From contig JAISWV010000051.1 of assembly GCA_031270755.1 (NCBI GenBank), positions 1 to 5,287 on the forward strand: 5,287 nt of DNA, in the 5' to 3' direction. Below are positions 1-4,399 of the stretch, in pieces (the stretch's first letter is position 1; every line of letters starts with the position of its first letter). A model generated the notes under the pieces. That model saw nothing but the letters and a program-made list of their open reading frames with translations. It searched no databases and was not told where the DNA came from. The DNA is from Synergistaceae bacterium. GTDB lineage: Bacteria > Synergistota > Synergistia > Synergistales > Aminobacteriaceae. The position numbers and the translations under genes were made by a program.

Positions 1-634
1 AAGGTTTGGGCAATGTTTCAGGAAACTGACCGAAAATTCCAGACGGTCGCCCAGCAAATGCGGGAATCAAGTGAAAAAACTGAGCGGTTCATGCAGAAAT
101 TGAGCGCAGAAACTAACCGGAAGATGCAGGAAACCAACGAGCAGCTTGGCAGGTTGGACAATCGGTTTGGGGAGCTGGCCGAACATTTGGTCGCGCCCGG
201 TATATTTGGAGAAATTCAACGCCTTGGGGTTTGTTTTTACCAGATGCAGCCCTGACGCCTCATTCAAGGACAAAGCGATGAATCTGGCACTGGAGATTGA
301 CCTCTTTCTGGAAAATGGAGATTGCGCTGTGGCGGTGGAGGTCAAGGCGAATCTCGATAACGAGGACGTCGAAAAGCATGTCAAGCGGATGGAAAAACTT
401 CACCGCTATGCGGACGCTCATTGGGACGCGCGAAAATTCTACGGGGGAGTGGCGGGCGCGATCGTTTCAGACGAAGTGAGGGAGTACGCCTTGGAAAACG
501 GATTTTATGTCGTCACGCAATCCGGCGACACCATGACCATCGACGTGCCAGATGGCTTCACGTCCAAGGCATGGCATTCGAGGAGAGGGAGAGTTCTTCA
601 CCGATCGCCCAAATCTGCAAGTTGCAATCTTTGA
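1..634 (+). pseudogene. Frameshifted coiled-coil PD-(D/E)XK nuclease-like protein (DUF3782-like), 5' end outside window
   Basis: The frame is open from base 1 (K-V-W-A-M-F-Q-E-T-D), which looks like the usual start region of this family, so the true start probably lies just left of the window rather than at the ATG at 13. Positions 13-165 encode a polar coiled coil with repeated QETDRK/QETN units, followed by RFGELAEHLVAPGI. The frame then shifts: reading to 204 and resuming at 206, skipping one T in TTT (205-207), continues as LEKFNALGF, which fits the family. The nuclease-like core follows, with Asp at 299-301 and Glu-x-Lys at 338-346 (AVEVKA), then AGAIVSD and QSGDTMTIDVPDGF. Relatives usually stop after the K-A-W that ends at 574. 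Here 19 unrelated codons follow before the stop at 632-634, so the native stop also seems lost. The family is common in bacteria, but its function is not established to my knowledge. The domain call is fairly sure. Whether the frameshift is real or a sequencing error cannot be told here. Confidence 0.82.
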
Positions 635-657
635 ATTTCTATAAATAGAGATATAAT
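631..657 (+). promoter_or_regulatory. Candidate sigma-70-type promoter
   Basis: A perfect TATAAT lies at 652-657. The best upstream partner is TTGAAT at 631-636, with a short 15-base spacer. It sits at the left edge of the AT-rich inverted-repeat region and points towards the broken VWA gene. The -10 box is good and the -35 box and spacing are poor. In such AT-rich DNA a TATAAT can arise by chance. Confidence 0.35.
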
Positions 658-748
658 AGACGCTTGATTCGCTTAAACCCCGCACCCATTGGGTGAAAGA
701 TAAAAAATAACTCATCTATTGTACTAACTCTGTATATAGAAATTTTCC
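633..748. repeat. AT-rich segment bounded by imperfect inverted repeats
   Basis: The left arm (633-650, GAATTTCTATAAATAGAG) matches the reverse complement of the right arm (728-748), in which ATTTCTATA and AGAG are conserved. The match continues inward more loosely as AATAGA near 655-660 against CTATT at 716-720. Between the arms is a short perfect hairpin, CACCC-ATT-GGGTG (683-695). No coding capacity is evident. The base composition is clearly more AT-rich than the flanking genes. It could be a small non-autonomous element (MITE-like), an insertion-sequence scar, or a folded untranslated region of the VWA gene. No clear target-site duplication was found, so this stays tentative. Confidence 0.4.
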
Positions 749-762
749 AAACGCAACCTGCG

Positions 763-803
763 GATTTGAAAACGAATTTGGAGAAGATTACATGGAGAAA
801 ATT
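763..803 (+). repeat. Shared 41-bp leader repeat, copy 1
   Basis: These 41 bases match 4415-4455 at 36 positions in the same reading frame. They encode LKTNLEK-x-TW-x-KL just before a membrane segment. The genes that follow are otherwise unrelated, a VWA protein here and a 'YLYPEK' protein at 4400. It is listed separately because it may mark a recombined 5' end. Confidence 0.7.
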
Positions 804-1176
804 GGCGTTGTTTTCAGTGTTATTTGCTGGAATTTTTACTATCGGAAAGGCAATTTTTACACCTAAGATCGCATCTGCTCCACTCCCTTCATCCACCACA
901 AAGGAGGCGTCCCTTTCTGTGCCTCCTCCCTTTTCTGCTGGACGTTTCCGGCTCCATGAACTTGCCCGAACGCCTGCCGCTGGTGAAATCGTCTCTGAGG
1001 CTCTTGGTCGACAACCTTCGCTCCAAGGACAATGTCTCTCTGGTGACCTACGCTGACGGCTCTCAGGTGGTGCTGAAACCCACTTAAGCAATGGAGATAA
1101 CCGCTGGACCGTTGGCGGGTACAGGGCCGAACTGGTGCGCCTGATCGGCTTGGCGAAAGGGCTGGAAGATCGGTAA
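763..1176 (+). pseudogene. Degraded YfbK-like von Willebrand factor A (VWA) protein
   Basis: Three pieces of one gene family lie in order but out of frame. First, in the frame of 766, LKTNLEKITWRKL leads into a hydrophobic stretch (LALFSVLFAGIFTIGKAIF), a likely membrane anchor. No ATG is present; TTG at 766 is the only nearby start, and the matching leader of the gene at 4400 has five more codons and an ATG. Second, in the next frame, FLLDVSGSM (DVSGSM at 941-958) is the metal-binding DxSxS motif of VWA domains. It is followed by LPLVKSSLRLLVDNLR and VSLVTYADGSQVVLKPT, which end at a stop at 1085-1087. Third, back in the first frame, GYRAELVRLIGLAKGLEDR ends at 1176 and matches the known C-terminal end of YfbK-type proteins. 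The central part, including the other metal-binding residues, is missing. The product cannot be functional as one chain. Confidence 0.85.
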
Positions 1177-1267
1177 AGAGAATTTGCGGGAGAAAATCGA
1201 ACGCTCCCCCGCCATGCATTGCAGAATCTTTCGTGTTTGGGGAAAATGAGGTTAGAGGAGAAAAATT

Positions 1268-1360
1268 ATGAGCAAGTGCCCTATAATGAGGCAAGAGAGG
1301 CGGGCAATTATATTATTCCCAAAATCTGGCGTTGTGACAGGTGGTTTTGCGTATGAATGA
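1268..1360 (+). CDS. Possible small peptide ORF (30 aa) overlapping the start of the Rpn gene
   Basis: The ATG at 1268 is preceded by AGAGGAG (1254-1260) at a spacing of 7 bases, one of the best ribosome-binding sites in the window. It reads MSKCPIMRQERR, then AIILFPKSGVVTGG, then FAYE, and stops at 1358-1360, eight bases inside the nuclease gene that starts at 1353. That geometry would allow translational coupling, so it could be a leader peptide. I recognise no family. A competing frame, ATG 1246 to stop 1354-1356 (MRLEEKNYEQVPYNEAREAG...), has a poorer ribosome-binding site, so either or neither may be real. A TATAAT at 1282-1287 has no good -35 partner. If it is used, transcripts would begin inside this ORF. 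Confidence 0.3.
   Translation: MSKCPIMRQERRAIILFPKSGVVTGGFAYE
1339..1344 (+). promoter_or_regulatory. Ribosome-binding site deciding the Rpn start
   Basis: AGGTGG at 1339-1344 lies 8 bases before the ATG at 1353. The in-frame GTG at 1341 lies inside this site, so 1353 is the better start. Confidence 0.65.
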
Positions 1361-2249
1361 GATACCGCACAAGTGGCGGGATGTTGCGTGGAAAGAAGCT
1401 CTCGTTGACGGCGCGAAGGAGGCTATCGGGTACTTCATGCCGGACCTCGCCCGCGACATGGACACGTCGAGGGAGGTGACTGTCATCACGGGAATGGAAT
1501 TGCGGATGGCAGGTTCCGATTCCGATAAGGGTATGCTGATATCGGATGTTTTCCTCAGCGTCCCTGTAATCGGCGAAGAAGATTGGAGCGTCGCTTGCCT
1601 GGCCGAACAGCAACACGAAACTGACGAGAATTTTGCTCTGCGGGTGTTCGAATCGGTTGTCCGTTTACGAGCGCAACGGATTGCAGGCAAAACGACGGGC
1701 TTTGCCTTATACACAGGAGATTCCAAGGACGTAAATTTTTATACCGAGTCGTGTTATGGTTTGAAGATGTCGTTAGAATTCAGGACGTTTTATCTTCCGA
1801 GTTACAGCGTGGAGGAATTGAGGGAAGACAAGCGGCCTTTCGCGCGGGTGATGTATGCCGGTCGTCTGGCGTTGGGAAGTGAGAACGACGCGGCGTTGCG
1901 TGAAAAGTATGCGTGGGAACTATTGAACATGACAAACGAAGGGGAATACGACCAAAAGCAGAGAAAATTCATTCTTGACTTTGGGAAAAGAATCTTTCGA
2001 TTGAAAGACTCCGGAATTAGCGAAAACTTGAAGGAGGCGTACAAAATGCAGACAATATCGCGTGAAGAATATCTAAAGCTGCTTGCTAGAGAAGAAGGTA
2101 AAGAGGAGGGTATAGAGGAAGGCATAGAGAAAGGCATAGAGAAAGGGAAGTTTGAAGTTGCACGTTCAATGCTCTTCGACGGGTTTCCCGTCGAACAAGT
2201 CAGAAAATATACCGGCTTGGATGAGAGCGCCATACTTTCGCTGAAATAG
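1353..2249 (+). CDS. Rpn family recombination-promoting nuclease / putative transposase (PD-(D/E)XK)
   Basis: A 298-residue protein beginning MNEIPHKWRDVAWKEAL. Rpn proteins (YhgA-like) are DNA endonucleases of the PD-(D/E)XK fold; characterised members promote RecA-independent recombination in E. coli. The expected core is visible: Asp65 in ISDVFL and Glu85-x-Gln87 in CLAEQQHE, corresponding to the usual 'SDxL...IEhQ' signature. The strand-rich middle ends near residue 150 (RTFYLPSY). The C-terminal quarter has the typical tail: a charged repeat of EEGIEEGIEKGIEKGK (about 251-266), then EVARSMLFDGFPVEQVRKYTGLDESAI, the helical module seen at the end of many Rpn proteins. Length and ends look complete. 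The GIEEG/GIEKG repeat is encoded by near-identical codons (2104-2150) and could vary by slippage. The 8-base overlap with a small upstream ORF may couple its translation. The terminator-like repeat at 2314-2359 would end its transcript. Family call is firm; enzymatic activity is inferred. Confidence 0.85.
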   Translation: MNEIPHKWRDVAWKEALVDGAKEAIGYFMPDLARDMDTSREVTVITGMELRMAGSDSDKGMLISDVFLSVPVIGEEDWSVACLAEQQHETDENFALRVFESVVRLRAQRIAGKTTGFALYTGDSKDVNFYTESCYGLKMSLEFRTFYLPSYSVEELREDKRPFARVMYAGRLALGSENDAALREKYAWELLNMTNEGEYDQKQRKFILDFGKRIFRLKDSGISENLKEAYKMQTISREEYLKLLAREEGKEEGIEEGIEKGIEKGKFEVARSMLFDGFPVEQVRKYTGLDESAILSLK

Positions 2250-2279
2250 GACGTTGCGGAAAGAAAAAGCTGAGGACTG

Positions 2280-2365
2280 GGATCAATCCGGTTATGCGCC
2301 GGACTAACTCGGCGAGGGCTTATATTAGTGCCGTCAACGCAAATACAAGCTCTTTTATTCTCTCC
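2280..2365 (+). repeat. Dispersed non-coding repeat, copy A
   Basis: This copy matches 4202-4282. The 3' 52 bases (2314-2365 against 4231-4282) are identical at 47 positions without gaps. The 5' part (GGATCAAT..CGG..GC..CGG.CTAACTCG) aligns with a few small gaps. Both copies lie in the same orientation between genes. The unit contains a stem-loop and T-tract, annotated separately. It ends about 18 bases before the ankyrin start codon. Confidence 0.75.
2314..2359 (+). terminator. Rho-independent terminator-like hairpin in repeat copy A
   Basis: GAGggCTTATAT (2314-2325) pairs with ATACAAGCTC (2343-2352), with a GG bulge and one A-C mismatch. TTTTATT follows immediately. It would end the Rpn transcript. 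Because the ankyrin ribosome-binding site starts only about 10 bases later, it could also act as an attenuator. The stem is weaker than in copy B. Confidence 0.5.
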
Positions 2366-2368
2366 TAT

Positions 2369-2374
2369 GGGAGG
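2369..2374 (+). promoter_or_regulatory. Ribosome-binding site of the ankyrin gene
   Basis: GGGAGG at 2369-2374 lies 8 bases before the ATG at 2383 and fixes that start. CTCC at 2362-2365, the end of the dispersed repeat, can pair with GGAG in this site across a very short loop and might partly mask it. Confidence 0.7.
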
Positions 2375-2382
2375 TTAAGAGT

Positions 2383-3102
2383 ATGAAACGAACATTTTCG
2401 GCTGTGGCGTTTCTTGGAGCCGTGATTTTAGTAGTCGTCGTTTCGACCCCAACTCCATCGACCGCCAACGACGAGGCGTTTTTTCAAATGGTGCTGAATG
2501 ACGACGTGGAAGGAGTGAAGGCGGCTATCGAGAAAGGCCAGAATGTGAACGCAAGAGACAAGATCACCGGCAGGACGCCCCTGTTCTTCGTTTCGGGAGA
2601 CGCCCGCGTCGCCGAGGCTCTAATCCGCGCCGGGGCGGACGTCAACGCCATGTCCGAGGACACGACGGCTCTGTCGGTGGCAGCTGTATTGGGGAAAGCG
2701 GAGGACGTCTCCGTTCTGTTGAAGGCCGGAGCGAGGCTGGAAAGCGCTCCGGGCGGGCTTACCTCTCTCCATCTGGCCACGGGCATCATCGCCATGAAAC
2801 GCAAGGGTATGAGAGGCTCCTTCGAGGAACGCGCAAGGCAGGCCACGAGTTTCTTCTTGATGCAAGGACAGGAATTCCGGCCGGACTTTCTCGGAACCGT
2901 CAAGCTGCTGGCGGAGGCTGGCGCTGACATTGACGCCAAAACCCAAAGCGGAGATTTGCTGAAGAAAACTTTTGAGTTCTCGATAGAAGCAGGGGATGTG
3001 GATTATAGGCAATTCGAGAACAAGACCCCGCTGGAACTTGCCCGAATCGTCGGTAACGAGGAAGTCGCAAAGTATCTCTCGGAGGTGTCCCCGTCGAGAT
3101 GA
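2383..3102 (+). CDS. Secreted ankyrin-repeat protein
   Basis: A 239-residue protein with a standard signal peptide: MKRTF, a hydrophobic core (about residues 6-20), then a likely signal peptidase I site after S-T-A (residue 28), giving a mature start of NDEAF. Ankyrin repeats follow. EGVKAAIEKGQNVNARDKITGRTPLFF (about 43-69) is the first, ARVAEALIRAGADVNAMSEDTTALSVAAVLG (about 74-104) the second and EDVSVLLKAGARLES with GLTSLHLATG (about 107-134) the third. After an insert of about 35 residues, TVKLLAEAGADIDAKTQ (about 172-188) and KTPLELARIVGNEEVAKYL (about 214-232) form a final split repeat. Ankyrin stacks bind protein partners, and this one should act in the periplasm or outside the cell. 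The partner is unknown. The stop overlaps the Fic start (ATGA), so the two genes are probably co-transcribed, although the Fic product lacks a signal peptide. The gene looks intact. Confidence 0.85.
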   Translation: MKRTFSAVAFLGAVILVVVVSTPTPSTANDEAFFQMVLNDDVEGVKAAIEKGQNVNARDKITGRTPLFFVSGDARVAEALIRAGADVNAMSEDTTALSVAAVLGKAEDVSVLLKAGARLESAPGGLTSLHLATGIIAMKRKGMRGSFEERARQATSFFLMQGQEFRPDFLGTVKLLAEAGADIDAKTQSGDLLKKTFEFSIEAGDVDYRQFENKTPLELARIVGNEEVAKYLSEVSPSR

Positions 3103-3914
3103 GCCTCGTCGAGAAGTGTCATCGATACGAAGAAGCCATAAAACTATGGCGGAGTTACCGCGTTGCGACGGAGGCGGACATTGACCACCGCCTGGAGAAT
3201 TTTCGCATTTTGTTTGCGTACAACTCCAGCAAAATCGAAAACGACGCGATCACATACAGCGACACGCGGGAGATCTTCGAAAACGGGCGTGTTCTGAACT
3301 ACACCGGAAGTCCTCGCGCGATGTTCGAGCTTTTCAATCAGCGCACTTGCTATGCCTTTCTGAAACCCAAGCTCGCGTCGAAAGAACCGCTGACAATTGC
3401 GCTGATAAAAGAAATCCACGGCGTGTTGACGGGCGGCACCTACGACGAACGCCGTTATGTGGAGCTTGGCGAACGACCCGGCGAGTTCAAAAAGCATGAC
3501 TATGTAACCGGGATCGCCGAGGTGGGCTCTCTGCCGGAGGATGTGGAAAGCGACCTCGCGGAGCTTCTGGACGAGCTCGCCGATTACGGGGACAAGAATG
3601 AAGACAAGAACAGGAATACGCTGAAGGCGGCGGCGTACTTTCACGCCCGTTTCGAGTATATTCACCCGTTTGCGGACGGCAACGGGCGTGTGGGACGGAC
3701 CTTGCTCAACTATTATTTGATGATTCACGACCACCCGCCCGTCATCATTTACGATGAAGATAAGCTCGCTTATTACGATGCGCTTTCTCGTTATGACGAA
3801 GATGAAGACCTGGCGCCCATGACCGCGTTCCTTAAACGGCAGACAGAACGGACGTGGAACAAGGCGCTGGAACGAGGACGGCAATGCGATGACAACGGCA
3901 ACGGATACACGTGA
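3099..3914 (+). CDS. Fic domain protein, class II (N-terminal inhibitory motif)
   Basis: A 271-residue Fic enzyme. The Fic core motif HPFADGNGRVGR occupies residues 189-200, with catalytic His189 and the phosphate-binding GNGRxxR intact. Enzymes of this family usually transfer AMP from ATP to hydroxyl side chains of target proteins. An inhibitory motif (S/T)xxxE(G/N) appears near the N-terminus as S43-S-K-I-E47-N48, which defines class II; Glu47 would block productive ATP binding until released. The region RYVELGERPGEFKKHDYVTG (about 119-138) fits the flap segment that positions the target. The C-terminal part (VIIYDEDKLAYYDALSRYDEDEDLAPMTAFL) is typical of stand-alone Fic proteins. The start at 3099 overlaps the ankyrin stop by 4 bases and has GGAGGTG at 3081-3087. 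The last ~10 residues (CDDNGNGYT) look unlike the family and end beside a foreign gene remnant, so the native C-terminus may have been replaced. The target is unknown. Confidence 0.9.
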   Translation: MSLVEKCHRYEEAIKLWRSYRVATEADIDHRLENFRILFAYNSSKIENDAITYSDTREIFENGRVLNYTGSPRAMFELFNQRTCYAFLKPKLASKEPLTIALIKEIHGVLTGGTYDERRYVELGERPGEFKKHDYVTGIAEVGSLPEDVESDLAELLDELADYGDKNEDKNRNTLKAAAYFHARFEYIHPFADGNGRVGRTLLNYYLMIHDHPPVIIYDEDKLAYYDALSRYDEDEDLAPMTAFLKRQTERTWNKALERGRQCDDNGNGYT

Positions 3915-3915
3915 A

Positions 3916-4044
3916 CCGGCTGGGGCCATCATGCCTGACAAGGTAAAAACCGCCACTCTCAAAGCGGGCCTTTACGTTATCATACAGACCGGAGATACCG
4001 TAAAAATCGACATTCCGGAAGGCTTCAAGCCCAAGGCATGGTAG
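3916..4044 (+). pseudogene. C-terminal remnant of a second DUF3782-like PD-(D/E)XK protein
   Basis: The frame reads P-A-G-A-I-M-P-D-K, then LYVIIQTGDTVKIDIPEGF and KPKAW with a TAG stop at 4042-4044. It aligns without gaps to the end of the broken gene at 1-634 (AGAIVSD...QSGDTMTIDVPDGFTSKAW), with about 22 of 41 residues identical. The whole coiled coil and catalytic centre are missing. The remnant begins within two bases of the Fic stop. An ATG at 3931 could start a short peptide, but no ribosome-binding site is evident. The divergence shows a different family member rather than a recent copy of the first gene. It is probably a relic left by a deletion or insertion that joined Fic to this locus. 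Confidence 0.8.
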
Positions 4045-4201
4045 ACAGAGGACACCGGTCGGCGGCGGCACTCTTGCCGTCAAAAAAATGAGCGATATAA
4101 CAAGGTTGTCTGGGAAAGGTCAGGCGGCTATCGAGTTTTCGAAAGCTGCCAAGCGGAGCTGAGTCCCGATCGGGCTTATGTTTTAGTGCTTTTGAAGAGC
4201 C

Positions 4202-4282
4202 GGATCAATTCGGCTGCCGGGCTAACTCGCGAGGGCTTGTATGAGCGCCGTGAACGTAAATACAAGCTCTTTTATTCTCTCC
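4202..4282 (+). repeat. Dispersed non-coding repeat, copy B
   Basis: This is the partner of 2280-2365, in the same orientation. The 3' 52 bases are nearly identical. The similarity ends sharply at ATTCTCTCC in both copies. After it, copy A passes straight to a ribosome-binding site, whereas copy B has about 100 extra bases before the next one. Confidence 0.75.
4231..4276 (+). terminator. Rho-independent terminator-like hairpin in repeat copy B
   Basis: GAGggCTTGTAT (4231-4242) pairs perfectly with ATACAAGCTC (4260-4269) as 10 base pairs with a two-base GG bulge and a 17-base loop. TTTTATT follows at once. It would end transcripts from the ankyrin-Fic unit. An ATG at 4241 lies inside the stem and is therefore an unlikely start for the downstream gene. 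Confidence 0.55.
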
Positions 4283-4330
4283 ATCATGAGGTCATGCTGT
4301 CACCCCCTTTCGGGAGGTACCCCTCAAAAC

Positions 4331-4359
4331 TTGATAAAGTGTTCAGAATCTTGTAAGCT
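4331..4359 (+). promoter_or_regulatory. Weak promoter candidate for the membrane protein gene
   Basis: TTGATA (4331-4336) matches the -35 consensus at five of six positions. With 17 bases between, the -10 would be TAAGCT (4354-4359), which matches at only three. The location, after the terminator-like hairpin and before the ribosome-binding site, is sensible, but the -10 is poor. Confidence 0.3.
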
Positions 4360-4383
4360 TATCGACGGCAAGACAATTCACAT

Positions 4384-4389
4384 AAGGAG
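4384..4389 (+). promoter_or_regulatory. Ribosome-binding site deciding the start at 4400
   Basis: AAGGAG at 4384-4389, 10 bases before ATG 4400, supports this start over the in-frame ATG at 4241, which lacks such a site and lies inside a hairpin. Confidence 0.65.
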
Positions 4390-4399
4390 AAATCGAATC

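Larger units (their letters stand above)
4045..4399 (+). other. Intergenic region before the membrane protein gene
   Basis: This stretch of about 355 bases has no convincing gene. It holds repeat copy B (4202-4282) with its terminator-like stem and a 10-base palindrome, CCCGATCGGG (4165-4174). A region absent from the comparable position after repeat copy A (4283-4399) follows, with a weak promoter candidate. One frame stays open across 4045-4357, in line with the remnant's stop codon, but it runs through the repeat and terminator and resembles no protein I know. Confidence 0.6.

Noticed and set aside
200..210. Programmed ribosomal frameshift in the DUF3782-like gene
   Set aside because: TATATTT is not a classical slippery heptamer, there is no obvious stimulatory structure, and the gene also has a lost stop. 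Simple decay explains it better.
1186..1212. GCGGGAG ... CTCCCCCGC hairpin as terminator of the VWA remnant
   Set aside because: The stem pairs only with a bulge and no T-tract follows.
2280..2380. Integron attC-like site (GTTATGC, CTAAC, GTTAAGA elements)
   Set aside because: The core sites do not fit RYYYAAC/GTTRRRY in the right order and spacing, and copy B does not preserve them.
3144..3962. Long minus-strand open frame (272 codons)
   Set aside because: It is the antisense shadow of the Fic gene, which carries an unmistakable catalytic motif.
4165..4174. CCCGATCGGG palindrome as terminator or operator
   Set aside because: The stem would be only three base pairs with a four-base loop, and a single short palindrome is weak evidence for an operator.
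4045..4357. Open frame of about 104 codons following the DUF3782 remnant
   Set aside because: It crosses the non-coding repeat and its hairpin, has no good start, and resembles no protein I know. Openness over this length can occur by chance.
4241..4399. N-terminal extension of the membrane protein from ATG 4241
   Set aside because: This start lies inside the repeat's terminator-like stem, lacks a ribosome-binding site, and the extra residues include the translated repeat. ATG 4400 has AAGGAG upstream and matches the shared leader.
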